A stretch of DNA of 64,000 bases, taken from Antedon mediterranea (lineage: Eukaryota > Echinodermata > Crinoidea > Comatulida > Antedonidae). The stretch covers positions 34,457,795 through 34,521,794 of the forward strand of contig NC_092670.1 of assembly GCF_964355755.1 (NCBI RefSeq), in the 5' to 3' direction. Below, one piece after another: positions 54,601-64,000 of the stretch (position 1 is its first letter; each line of letters begins with the position of its first letter). Under the pieces are notes generated by a model. That model was given only the letters and a program-made list of their open reading frames with translations, was not told the origin of the DNA and ran no database searches. The translations under genes were made by a program, and so were the position numbers.

Positions 54601-56763
54601 ACACACAAGTGAGGTGCACACAAGTGAGGTGCACACAAGCAAAATATACACTGGTACTTTTTTGTATCCGAAACATTTTAATTATCATCATGCTCTAATC
54701 TAAGCACTAATTTCTGCACTTTATAAATCTACAATTACTGTTATTACTATTATTAGTCCTTATCTATGAAGATTATCCTCATCTGTCATTCATCTCTGTC
54801 AGACATCAAGAGGAAATGGATGTAGAACAATAGACAAGCAAACAAACTAGAGTAGGCTTATCACTTACCCGTTCCAGCCATGAACAGAAGGTCGCCGGTA
54901 AACACATGACCAGGAGATTGATATCGGCTAGCATCAAGGATGTAAATTGTGTGGCCTAAAAGTGGGACAAATAGAATATCACCATTGCGAATCTATAACA
55001 ATTAGATTTTTTTTCTACATATCGGTTCTTGTTTTTATTTATTTAGCGCCATTCCAACATAGTCATTGTACATGGACAAATGTTTTTCTTAGAAAAAAGA
55101 TTCATTAAAACATACATCAATCCCAATGTTAATGTGATGATCTAATAGTCTTTGCCACTGTTCGGTATGTGGGCTAACATTAAAATAGTTATATAAATAT
55201 AACACAATTACCAATAGTGTGACCAGGAGTAAATCGAGCAGTAAACTTTAAACAACCTACAGTAAATTGTTCTCCGTCATTGAGATTACTGTTGAAAAAA
55301 AAAAAATAAATAATTTCATTAAATTAAAGTCTGATAAAAATGCAATTAGTACATTAATTCAGCAAAGCCGACTCAAATCGATGGAGCATAACAACATTGG
55401 TTAGTAGTAGGCCTACTGTACATATGTTTAGTATATCAATTTCTTCAAAGTACAATAAAACCAATATAGATGAAAGAAGCTTTTCAGACAAAAAAACCCT
55501 TAAAAAAACAGGTACTAAACCATCTAGCTATGCATGCAAATGTACTGGGGCCTCAGTAATTTTGCTATTGGCCTATCATTGGAAAAATGTAGTTGACCAA
55601 AGGGGGACCAAAGGGGGGCCAAAGGGGATGTATGTGCCCCACTAAAAAAGGCTACTGTATGCAATTAGGAATGTTATTGTAATGCTACCTTACAGTACAA
55701 AACCTGATTAAAATTAATAGATTATATGTCTACTTCCAAGTAGTAACGAATAGTACCGGTATAAATGACCTACATCCATTTTCTTGACCTAGTTTCTTAG
55801 TCCAAGGTGTGTTGTGAGTCACGATTACAATATAACTTCATTATATTTTACAAGATAAAGTGTATCATGAAAATAATTAGTAATTCTTGTATCTTGTAAT
55901 TAGTCAATTGTTCTCTATTGTTTTGTAATTAGTTAATTGTTCTCTATTGACTTGTAATTAGTCAATTGTTCTCTATTGTCTTGTAATTATTCAATTGTTC
56001 TCTATTGTCTTGTAATTAGTCAATTGTTCTCTATTGTCTTGTAATTAGTTAATTGTTCTCTATTGTCTTGTAATTAGTTAATTGTTCTCTATTGTCTTGT
56101 AATTAGTTAATTGTTCTCTATTGTCTTGTAATTAGTTAATTGTTCTCTATTGTCTTGTAATTAGTCAATTGTTCTCTATTGTCTTGTAATTAGTCAATTG
56201 TTCTCTATTGTCTTGTAATTAGTCAATTGTTCTCTATTGTCTTGTAATTAGTTAATTGTTCTATATTGTCTTGTAATTAGTTAATTGTTTTCTATTGTCT
56301 TGTAATTAGTTAATTGTTCTCTATTGTCTTGTAATTAGTTAATTGTTCTCTATTGACTTGTAATTAGTCAAGTGTTCTCTATTATCTAGTAATTAATCAA
56401 TTGTTCTGTATTGTCTAGTAATTAATCAATTGTTCTGTATTGTCTAGTAATTAATCAATTGTTCTTTATTGTCTAGTAATTAATCAATTGTTCTCTATTG
56501 TCTTGTACTGTAATTAGTCAATTGTTCTGTATTGTTTTGTAATTCTGCTGTATCTTATCATGATGTCATTCCAATCTGTAAGTTATATATTATAAGAGAT
56601 GCATTTCTGTTCATCAATAATAGGTGTTTTGTTTGGTCATATTGCAGTAAAATAAACGTAGTACACTCACTTTGTTAAAGCTGGTACATTATCTACGTTG
56701 CTCCCATAGACAAGTAAATCTGGATACTTGCTCTTTAATTCAGAGTTTCCACCCGAGTGGTCC
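39680..56763 (-). CDS. PNKD: PNKD/glyoxalase II-type metallo-beta-lactamase-fold hydrolase, 3' seven exons
   Basis: Seven exons join in frame with GT-AG borders: 56763-56671, 55288-55212, 54955-54869, 48376-48290, 48033-47966, 44707-44660 and 39859-39680 (stop TAA 39682-39680), 212 residues. Metal-site landmarks appear in order: DHSGGN (second half of the HxHxDH motif), FTPGHTIG, FTGDLLFMAGTGR and WPGHEYAKSN. The C-terminal part, IPSTLKEEMEYNPFLRTH then LEELRTRKDKY, matches PNKD better than HAGH, which differs there. HAGH hydrolyses S-lactoylglutathione; the catalytic role of PNKD is less clear. The 5' exons with the first metal ligands are not found up to 64000, so the gene is partial. Introns are large and packed with tandem arrays. 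PNKD, HAGHL or a shared ancestor is possible; the fold and family are nearly certain. Confidence 0.85.
39985..44265. repeat. 4-kb minisatellite in the last PNKD intron
   Basis: About 95-100 units of CTTAATTTCATAATGTATGAGTTCTTGG plus a poly-T run. Three unit types exist: plain poly-T (about 39-40 bp, 39985-41415), CAAGG-containing (about 45 bp) and GTTAAGG-containing (about 48 bp). From 41420 to 43600 the latter two alternate in a five-unit higher-order pattern (C, C', G, C, G), where C and C' are CAAGG and CAAGGG types and G is the GTTAAGG type. From 43600 to 44095 only CAAGG types occur, then units decay to 44265. Long frames on both strands are by-products of the period and poly-T and are not genes. 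Confidence 0.95.
44520..44602. repeat. Two-copy tandem repeat
   Basis: GTAGGGGAGGGGGTGTGG with following GTCATCTCCTGTGTTC occurs twice in tandem with two substitutions. Confidence 0.8.
44993..45172. mobile_element. Harbinger-like MITE, copy 2
   Basis: The reverse complement aligns with 39262-39498. Shared words are AATAAAAATATAGAATC, ATTCTACGTGGGA and the GTAAATTGGCCT end followed by TTA. The other end is diverged (GGGCTTCACACACGG). It lies in a PNKD intron. Confidence 0.6.
45172..47960. other. PNKD intron, mostly unremarkable
   Basis: AT-rich sequence without supportable genes, apart from a tRNA-like sequence at 46468-46530. GTTCTTGTTCTTGTTCTTG at about 46094 is a short microsatellite. Confidence 0.5.
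46468..46530 (+). repeat. tRNA-like pol III box pair (SINE head or tRNA pseudogene)
   Basis: GGTTGATAAGGAAGTG resembles an A box and TGGTTCAATCC a B box at tRNA-like spacing. The cloverleaf does not close convincingly, so it is not called a functional tRNA. Confidence 0.35.
48418..48456 (-). repeat. LINE 3' tail
   Basis: TTCAATTCAAGTTTATTTAACCACGGAGGCCC is, on the minus strand, a typical LINE terminus with short TTGAA repeats. No coding part is recognisable. Confidence 0.4.
48600..50390. other. PNKD intron, non-coding
   Basis: No gene is supported. A tRNA-like box pair lies at about 49470-49552 (GTGGTAGATTAAAAG, then TGGTTCGAATCTTCG), probably a tRNA-derived repeat. Confidence 0.4.
50400..51435. 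repeat. 52-bp satellite in a PNKD intron
   Basis: About 20 tandem units of GAAACTGTTCATGTTCACAT, then TATATTTTGTTCC, TTGCAATAAGCAAACTCTA. The first few units are a 47-bp variant with TTCATTCCTTGCAACAAG. Differences between later units are single bases (G/T in the TTTTGTT run, A/C in CAATAAG), implying recent expansion. Confidence 0.95.
51865..53325. mobile_element. Candidate non-autonomous element
   Basis: Both ends contain GGTTATATGCAT. The right end also has the palindrome TATGCATGATAATGCATA, and AAGATTCTGACAGAATC precedes it. The interior (52800-53100) is rich in CpG words such as GCGCGTACGCATGCG unlike its surroundings. No ORF, and terminal repeats are not proven. Confidence 0.35.
52205..52275 (-). 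repeat. tRNA-like sequence
   Basis: On the minus strand TGGCTCGGTGGTCTGTG resembles an A box and GATCGAGTCTC a B box, about 40 bp apart. It is probably a tRNA-derived repeat inside the candidate element. Confidence 0.4.
53806..54245. repeat. Three diverged tandem units
   Basis: Units contain TTATGAAAAAGGTGTTTCCAGA, AAGGTGGG, CCTGTCTG, then CCACCAATTGAAGAGCTAAC. The third (about 54140-54245) is the most decayed. Confidence 0.75.
54325..54650. repeat. GTGCACACAAGTGAG minisatellite
   Basis: About 20 units of 15-17 bp, ACACAAGTGAGGTGC with variants AAGCAAACTAC and AAGCGAGGTGC. Long frames on both strands come from the period and are not genes. Confidence 0.9.
55880..56545. repeat. 29-bp minisatellite in a PNKD intron
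   Basis: About 22 units of TTGTAATTAGTTAATTGTT plus CTCTATTGTC. Two variants (TTAGTCAA and TTAGTTAA) occur in blocks, and a CTAGTAATTAATCAATTG variant forms the right end. Confidence 0.95.
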
Positions 56764-57451
56764 CTGTAGGGTATAATAAATAACATTGAATTAGCTACAA
56801 TTGGTCTAGTATGAGGTAATTTACTTCTACTCTAAATTAGGGTAGGGGTTAGAAGATTATCTGAGCTGGTTGGGATTTCCCATGAGATAGATTATACTCT
56901 GCAGCTAGATCATACAGACATCTTGATAGATTCCAAGGCTAGCCATTGTCTGTATCAGTTAACCATTTTCACAAGTACCTTCTACAACGTGTACGCAAAT
57001 TTTGATTTGCTTGAAAAGTCATTTTAGTTTTTTCTCGTGATCTTAGTAGGATGACATTAAGTTTTAAGCATCACATGTTTCAGTATTTACGGGTACGAAA
57101 TATAATGCTTTATCTTTTAACAATGAACAATATAAATCAAAACTATTATATAATATTAAACGATATAAAAAGATTATTATCAATACAACAATGCCACTAA
57201 ATATTTACATTCTAAACTGAGGCTGATGTTTATCAATATAAAAAAGAGTGAAAAGAAGAATAAACTATTAAATTAAAATACTAAATCTTTTGATATACCA
57301 TGATGCACTCTGATCTTGAGACATTTCAGGCTGCACCTGCATGTCCCTTCACAGGTAAACTCATTACCTTTTTGAATATTATATAGAGAATATTTTGCAG
57401 GGTTTTCAACACAGATTATTGCTGTATACTATTTAACCCATATTTTTTGGA

Positions 57452-57720
57452 TTGGGATGAGTCAAGTGGCCGAGCGGTTAAGGAAGGGGCGTCGTTTCCG
57501 TACCTAAAGAGCCAACAATATCGGCAAGGGGTCGAGGCCGATTCACTATTAGTTCTGGAACAAGTCTTCTCGGATAGAGGACTATAAACCGAGGTTCGTT
57601 GTACAGTTATTACCCGTGTGCACTTTAAAGAACCCAGTTCATCATTCTAGATGAGTGGGAGGTTACCCCGGATGAAGCCGATTCATAAAATAGCCCAGGG
57701 AGATTACCACTTATCTAATA
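57452..57720 (+). mobile_element. tRNA-derived SINE, copy 1
   Basis: The head, AGTGGCCGAGCGGTTAAGG, resembles the A box of a Leu/Ser-type tRNA. GGGGTCGAGGCCG resembles a B box. The body has TCTTCTCGGATAGAGGACTA, GTGCACTTTAAAGAACC and GAGTGGGAGGTTACCCCGG. Two relatives follow at 57955 and 59305. Confidence 0.7.
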
Positions 57721-57954
57721 TAACAGTGATTCATTTACTACGTAATACCGACCTAAAGACATAAAATAAACCAAGATGGGTGCCAAGCTACAATGCATTA
57801 ATTAAGCATACCACTTTTCTAATGAAAGTAATTCAATGTATGGCATAATAATATGCAGAGTGTGGCATCGAACCAATAATCTTCAGAATTAAAGACGAAC
57901 ACCAATTTACAAAACCAGTTGATAACTTAAAGATCAGAAACACAATCTTTAGAT

Positions 57955-58230
57955 TTAGTGAGTTGAGTGGCCGTGTGGTTGAGACAGTGGAACCGTAATT
58001 ACGTAACCATAACATCGGCAGGGGTTCGAGGCTCACTCACTCCATGGTTCTGGTGGTAGAACGAGTCTTCTCGGATAAGGACTATAAATTGTAGGTCCAG
58101 TGTGCACAACTAGCTCATGTGCACTTTAAAGAACCTAGTACATCTTTCGAGACGAGTAGGGGGTTACCCCGGTGTATTAGTACATCACCAACTGGGCCAT
58201 CTGGGAGACCAGTCTTTGACTGAAGAGGTC
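57955..58230 (+). mobile_element. tRNA-derived SINE, copy 2
   Basis: Head GAGTGGCCGTGTGGTTGAGA, B box GGGGTTCGAGGCTC. The body shares TCTTCTCGGATAAGGACTA, GTGCACTTTAAAGAACC and GGGGGTTACCCCGGTG with copy 1. Confidence 0.7.
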
Positions 58231-59304
58231 GGCCAGTATATTTATAAAACAAAACAAAAAAGCAACACAAGTAATTTAGGCAATTACAAGCTAGAGTTCA
58301 GAAGATTAATCATTTGTAATTGGACAACCAACTTGTGGCACATACGTTTTATTGCGTTGCGTCCAAGGGGAACCATGTTTAAAAGGAATTGCTAAATAGA
58401 ACATTGAACCTACTCTTTAAAACAAAGGTTAGCATCAGTATAATACCATTGCTAATAAAGATCAAACTGTGGACCTGAAACTGTATGATGACATTTTATG
58501 ATACTGTAACTAACTTTCAAATAAACAAGGTCTTTAAATATTATGACATTATGTAATAGAGCACTGGTAGTTGAATCACCACTTTATATTATAAGCTTTT
58601 TGTTTACAAAAACTACATTTATGATGGTAGAACCAAAAGCCTAGAAGAGAAGAACACAAAGACAATTAACGCGGTATCATGTGTTAAAATGATATCATAT
58701 TTAGGCACACGGTGACCTAAAGAGTTGATGCGTGAGAAACACTGATAATGATACTGTAATTATCTCCTTCTTTTTCATTTAATTACAAAGAAGTAACAAA
58801 ACATTATAAATGAATTAATGTATTGATAAAAAATCCACATAACAGGTTCATCAAATAGGAATAAAAATCACTGTCAAGTAGCTCACTAAAGTCGAAAGAA
58901 TAGAAAAAAAAAATAGACATTTTTTTTTTAAATACTAAATATCCTTAAAGGGTATATCCAGGTTTAAAATTTCTATTATATAAACATTGAAAAAAACCCA
59001 ACTTATTATTATATTACACAGCATTGAAGCAGTAACCAGTAACCACTTTTTAAAAGATACTACAGACTTTTTTAATGTTGTTTAAATTTTATAAACAATA
59101 GAACAACAACAGACCTACTACCATTCAATTTGTAATTAATTCTTTTTCAAAATTCTTGGTAATGCATACTTGTTCTTCAGTGTCATCATTCTCAATATTT
59201 TATAACTTTAATGTTGGGGCTCTAGACATAAATATCTTCTTATATAAATATCTGGTTATTAAATTGATACATCTATTTCTTTACAACAAAAAAGGTTATT
59301 TTCC

Positions 59305-59425
59305 ATGACAGTGGAGCCATGTAGCCATAAAATTGACAAGGGTTAGAGGCTCACTCGCTCCATGGTTCTGGTGGTGGTGGTAGAAAGAGTCTTTTCAGAT
59401 AAGGACTATAAACCATAGGACCTGC
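59305..59425 (+). mobile_element. SINE fragment, copy 3
   Basis: Partial copy with AGGGTTAGAGGCTCACTCGC, CCATGGTTCTGGTGG and TCAGATAAGGACTATAAACC in the same order as copy 2. The 3' half is missing. Confidence 0.65.
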
Positions 59426-59429
59426 AATT

Positions 59430-62400
59430 TTTGACATTTTGTTAAAACAATGCATATACTGTATGTATGTAACGTTAAAAACATTAAACCAGGTCTTTAC
59501 TTTTCTTATGCGTTCTAATTTTAATTATGGCAAAAAGAGAAAAACAATGCACTACCTAAGTAGATTGCATCGAAAGTTCTCTCGTAGACATTTCTAGCTT
59601 AGTTAGGCTTAGTTTTGTAGGCCTACTGTAGCTGGTACGAACATCGTACGCTAGCTATAGGCCTAGCCTGACGTTGTCGCATTGCTGAATTAGTTGTTAT
59701 TCGTTTTTTGGCAGAATCCGTTGATACAAAAAATTGGGGAAGACCTGGTATTTTAGCGGTTCTTTTATTTGTTTACCCTTTCACACGATTGATAAAAGTG
59801 GGTGCATCACATCACAATATGAAAATATCAATCCGTGCATGATGCATGTTGGGATTTATAGCGGGCCGCTAAAATGATTAGAATCAGAACAATTTTTGCA
59901 ATAGGTCCATATAGTGTTTATAAGATGTAGTGTGTGATTTTAAATTAGGTTGAAAAAATGTAGGTCTAGTGCCTTTAAACAACAGGTTTCTTTGTTGCGA
60001 ATTTCTAAAAATCATAAAACAAAACTATAATATAAATAGTAAAAACCACAAAAACTATGTTTTTTTTTTCCAGCGCTTCAAGCTTTGCAAAATGCGGATA
60101 TATTAAAGTATATTTTTGATTGACACTTGCTGAGTATATCATAAACTAAAGATAAGTTATTAACACAATCAGATTAAGACAGGTGCAATCGTACCAACCC
60201 TGTTTCTTGCAAAAAAAGATTGCGATTCATAGAATTTGAACCATATGTTTTTGTGGTTTTCATATTGTTAACTGAGCTCTGTACACAATAGTAAACTATT
60301 AAACTTATCTGAAAATATAGTTGGTGGTTTCTTTTATTAAATATATTTAATAGAAAATTCAATCGTTTTTATTATTTTTTTATTACCAAAGTGAAAGAAA
60401 CCTGTTGTTTAGTTTAATCATAACTAATGTGAATAAGCTGCTGTTGGAAAATAAAATACTATATATTGATAAGAACATCTGAGTTGTTATTATTTGTAAC
60501 ATGAAAAATAGTTATTATTATCATTATTAATTATTATTAAAATAGTTTCATTATTATTGTTTGAAAGACAGGATAGACACGAATATGATACAAAATTGTA
60601 ATTAGAAAGATCCTAGTTTTGCTCTTCAGTTAAAAAGATTGAGCTAAAATTGATAAATACCATTTCTACTTAAAGATGTATTGTCCCCCTGAAAAAATAA
60701 TTCTTAACAAAATTGTTGTTAAATAATATGCCATTTTAATGTAACGTAATCATTATCTACTTTTACCAAATATTGGATCGAAAAAAAAATGTAATTACCT
60801 GAAAAAACTGTCATTTAAACCAAAAAAAGATCAAATTTGCTGCCAGCCAAGGGGTTTTTGGTTGATTTAACCATTTATTTTTTTGTCATTTTATAAGTGG
60901 AAATGTTATTCTTTTTTCGTTTTTGTTTTCTACGTAAGTGATTAACTTTATTAAAACTACAAAATAACCTATTCAAAGTTTATTTAATTAATTTTTCATG
61001 TTTTTGGGAAACAATACAACTTTAACAGTCTAGATAGTTAAGAAGTGCAAAAGTAAAAGCTTTATCAAACCAGTTTTATGGTATTGCTATACTCAAATAT
61101 GATAATTGATGTGACATCATCATGTTCATATATTGGCACATTAAATTACAAAAAAAGATTGACTGAAATTGTATGTTAACCTTTTTGTATCAATTTAACC
61201 TAGATTTTCTAACTAGCATAAATCTCAAAGTATTAATGACTGTCATTTATTATGTGCTCTTGTTCTATTATAAAATGATCAGTGTCATGCAGACAAAGGA
61301 AGATATAAACTAAAATTACACTACAAAATACAAAGGAAAGTTGAATGTTTTGCTAATATCAAATACTTTGTACCTGGAAATAAGCAAGAATCATTAGCGT
61401 GAACAAAGCAATTTACATCCGAGTTGGCCAAAAATAATTTCTGCAAGTAATATATATTGTGAGTAATAATTGTAAGTAGAGTGGTTTAGGGGTTATGATG
61501 CTTGGCTACCAATCCAAGGGTCCTGGGTTCAAGCCCTGTCATATGTCAGGATTTTTTCTAATAACAAATTAAAACTCACTCCCAAAGACTTCTATTCTAA
61601 TACGACTTTGTTTATGTAGAGCATCTTGTGTATATGTTTGTTTTTGTCTTAAGAAGGGTATTATTAATTAATTGGCTTATGGTTATCCTTGGCAATTCGA
61701 CTAAATATATACAAAAAAAAAACAAAAAAAATATTGAGTAATACAACAATTACATAACATACTGGTGTTAAATCAGCATTAGAACTGCTTTTGGTGCCTA
61801 CAACCTGGTACCTACAACCTTTTGCAACAATTGGTACAGTAGAAATAACACAGTTGCTGATGAAAGTCATGGATATACAATTTTCTGATTGTGTTGCATC
61901 GATTAAAAATTGCTACACAAAAATCGATTTTGGTGAATGACACCAGAATTAATTAAGAGTTTTCCAACTGATTTATTGAAAGATCGGTTCTTTATTATTT
62001 CAAAAGGAACAAGAGTATTATTTGTTAAAAAAATATGATATTAAATCCATTGTTTAAATTTTCATTAGAAACCAGGTCAAAGGAGCTTAGTTAATATTAA
62101 TGAAAACTATCAATTACAATCTTAACAATTTGTAAAGGTGAAAATAACATGCCTTTTACTGTGCTCGATAATGAGAAACAGTACAGTGATTAGGAATACA
62201 CTAACAGACATACTAACTAACAAAGAGATGAAATTTTAAAATTGATGATGATGAGGAGGATCCTTTGTACTGTTGGACATCTGCAGCGAGAAAGGTGGTG
62301 AAACAGTGTTGCGTTTCTAATCCTAGAATGATCTTAAAGTGCGGTAGTATTCATAAAAGATTAAGAGTTTACCGTAACCATTGACATAAGACTGGACCAG

Positions 62401-62700
62401 CCATGATTTATGAGAATGGATCAATTTGGTGTAGAATAGATCTCTTCAATTAATCAATCAAAACTCTCAACTGCATGGGGATAAAATTCGTACAAAATTG
62501 TTCAATAAAAAAAGAAAAGGCTATAAAAATATTTTATATTATTGTATTCCTATTGTATTTTTTCTTATTTTATTAATAAATCATAGATATCAAAGTTTTT
62601 AAATTAAAAAAAAAAGTTTGTTTTTGGGGTGAAAACTCAATGCTTTACCCTTTTTTTCAATGTAAGTTAATTATGTAAGTTTTTACGGTGGCCCACAACT
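59430..62700. other. Presumed 5' intron of PNKD or intergenic region
   Basis: No convincing exon was found. A short exon-like piece on the minus strand (61445-61380) is open between TTGCAG and an AG/GTAC border but lacks a clear family match. Otherwise AT-rich. Confidence 0.4.
61485..61550 (+). repeat. tRNA-like sequence
   Basis: TGGTTTAGGGGTTATGATGC has an A-box form and GGGTTCAAGCCC a B-box form, with a short TTGG/CCAA stem between them. The acceptor stem does not pair well, so it is probably a pseudogene or SINE head. Confidence 0.4.
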
Positions 62701-62724
62701 GTCACGCACACTATATAAATCATA

Positions 62725-63085
62725 TTCACACAATTAAAGAAGGAATCACACAATTAAAGAAGGAATCACACAATTAAAGAAGAAATCACACAATTAAAGA
62801 AGGAATCACACAATTAAAGAAGAAATCACACAATTAAAGAAGGAATCGCATATAAACAAAAGAAAGCATGAAAATATAAAAAGAAATGCACAAATAAAGA
62901 AGAGCTAAGCACAATTAAAGAAGTCCGCAACAAATTCGAAAGCTCCTCGCACAATTAAAGAAGTTCGCAACAAAATCAAAAGCTCCTCGCACAATTAAAG
63001 AAGTCCGCAACAAATTCGAAAGTACCTCGCACAATTAAAGAAGACCGCAACAAATTCGAAAGTACCTCGCACAATTAGAGTACAG
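62725..63085. repeat. Two adjacent minisatellites sharing CACAATTAAAGAAG
   Basis: About seven 20-bp units of AATCACACAATTAAAGAAGG (62725-62850) are followed, from 62880, by about five units of roughly 40 bp: GCACAATTAAAGAAGTCCGC, then AACAAATTCGAAAGCTCCTC. The longer unit contains the shorter, suggesting that one arose from the other. Confidence 0.9.
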
Positions 63086-63124
63086 TAGTCCATATGGAAC
63101 GCCATCGCTGCCTCCGGCAGCAGC

Positions 63125-64000
63125 AAACTTTAATTCTATTCGGCTCTTTTACCATTACGTTCGGCTCTTTTACCATTCGGCGCATTTCTATTCGGCCTTT
63201 TTACCATTACGTACGGCTCTTTCAGCATTCAGCTCATTTCTATTTGGCCCATTTTTTACCATTACGTTCGGCTCTTTCAGCTTTCGGCTCTTTTTTATTC
63301 GGCCAATTTACCATTACGTTCGGCTCTTTCAGCATTCGGCTCTTTTTTATTCGGCCCATTTAACATTACGTTCGGCTCTTTTTGATTCGGCTCTTTCTGC
63401 ATTACGTTGGGCTTTTTTTAAATCGGCATTTTTTTATATGGCGCAATTAAAATCTAACCTTTGACATGGGTCAAATGGAAGAAAATCAACGACTGGAAAT
63501 GAGTCTATGAAAAGTTTACAAACATTTCATCATCATGGCGCCAACCATGAGTAGCCAACCGATTAAAGATGTGTTGAATAACCTAAATTAATTCATCTTT
63601 TAACAAATTTTGAGAGAGAAAGGGTAAATTATTATTATTAAATGTTTGGCTGACACTAGGCGAGGCCTAGCTAGCCTAGGCCATAAATCAAACCTTTTCT
63701 CTCTCAAAATGGTCAATAAGGTAGGACAATTGCAAGTTCTCTAACTAACACATTAATCATGTCAATAAAATGATTTAGTTATATTGAAATAGCCTTCAAA
63801 TTCATTTAATTCAACCAACCAAACACTCTACATGCTGCATCTATATGTTTTGTAAACTTTTCATAGACTCATTTCCAGCCGTTGATTTTCTTCCATTTGA
63901 CCCCATGAAAAAGGTTAGAATTTAATTGCGCCCCGCATAAAAAAGGGCCAAATCAAAAAGAGCCGAACGTAATGCAGAAAGAGCCGAATAAAAAAGGGCC
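63125..64000. mobile_element. Foldback-type element with repetitive inverted ends, cut by the window edge
   Basis: The left side has many short units of CATTACGTTCGGCTCTTT and TTCGGCCCATTT. The right edge (63930-64000) has the complementary units. Between them, 63431-63530 and 63835-63930 are inverted copies (GAAAATCAACGACTGG, GAGTCTATGAAAAGTTTAC). In the centre a second hairpin pairs TTTTGAGAGAGAAAGG (about 63610) with CCTTTTCTCTCTCAAAA (about 63694). No ORF encodes a transposase. Confidence 0.75.

Larger units (their letters stand above)
759..59665. repeat. Dispersed palindrome TAGGCCTA
   Basis: Starts at 759, 828, 1792, 7674, 7685, 7789, 8261, 9836, 13373, 17583, 18798, 20954, 21210 (with an overlapping second at 21216), 25213, 25766, 26415, 28156, 28786, 29159, 31062, 31214, 31349, 32656, 34002, 48705, 55408, 59618 and 59658. 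By base composition fewer than one or two would be expected. It occurs in coding, intronic and transposon sequence alike, and in several duplicated pairs one copy has TAGGCCTA where the other has TA. Confidence 0.85.

Noticed and set aside
54304-54703. Cysteine-rich frames on both strands at the 15-bp repeat
   Set aside because: Simple translation of the GTGCACACAAGTGAG array in several frames; no start context or domain.
61380-61445. Exon-like piece on the minus strand with AG and GT borders
   Set aside because: It is open in one frame, with a faint resemblance to a metallo-beta-lactamase segment (SDVNCFVHAND, CLFPG), but lacks the metal-binding histidines and does not fit the missing PNKD exon.
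46468-61550. Functional tRNA genes at 46468, 49470, 52205 and 61485
   Set aside because: Box A and B words are present, but acceptor and anticodon stems do not pair well; more likely tRNA-derived repeats.

Overview
The window looks like nuclear DNA of a marine invertebrate animal, probably an echinoderm or a close deuterostome relative. It is AT-rich, has GT-AG introns, carries many animal transposon families, and holds a spliced PNKD-type hydrolase gene plus immune-like receptor and C-type lectin genes. The phylum is inferred from overall style, not proven. No bacterial operon, CRISPR array or rRNA is visible.

Positions 1-34,000 form a duplicated immune-type cluster riddled with mobile elements. 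The main gene (17209-19911, minus) encodes an intronless single-pass receptor with three divergent Ig-like domains and a long tail of repeated Tyr-x-x-Ile motifs. A decayed paralogue lies at 30933-33165, and another ectodomain scrap at 29080-29620. Three short paralogues keep only stalk, membrane segment and tail. Copy 1 (463-2377) is split by a hAT transposon, copy 2 (24245-20729, minus) is split by a LINE, and copy 3 (28524-27931, minus) is intact. A secreted C-type lectin with QPD and WND motifs (25467-24781, minus) has a truncated twin at 2676-2840.

Positions about 2864-16262 hold the most unusual object: a degraded Polinton/adintovirus-like element built as a giant inverted repeat (arms about 3640-9070 and 10887-15411). 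Each arm carries an acidic protein with two SUMO-interaction motifs, a 90-residue ORF overlapping it by one base, a broken Polinton-type integrase and, convergently, a Bcl-2-like gene. The spacer keeps a fragment of a packaging ATPase and an inserted LINE endonuclease. Arm A was later hit by a Helitron-like element, arm B by a 309-bp insert with a 10-bp target duplication.

Positions 34,000-64,000 are mostly introns and repeats of one minus-strand gene, a PNKD/glyoxalase II-type metallo-hydrolase. Seven exons are readable between 56763 and 39680; the 5' exons are not found and probably lie beyond the window. Its introns hold a 4-kb minisatellite with higher-order structure, several other tandem arrays, Harbinger-like MITEs, tRNA-derived SINEs, and a foldback element that runs off the end.

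Across the window the palindrome TAGGCCTA occurs about 30 times. In several comparisons of duplicated copies it is exactly a 6-bp insertion at a TA dinucleotide, as expected for a transposon excision footprint or a micro-insertion.
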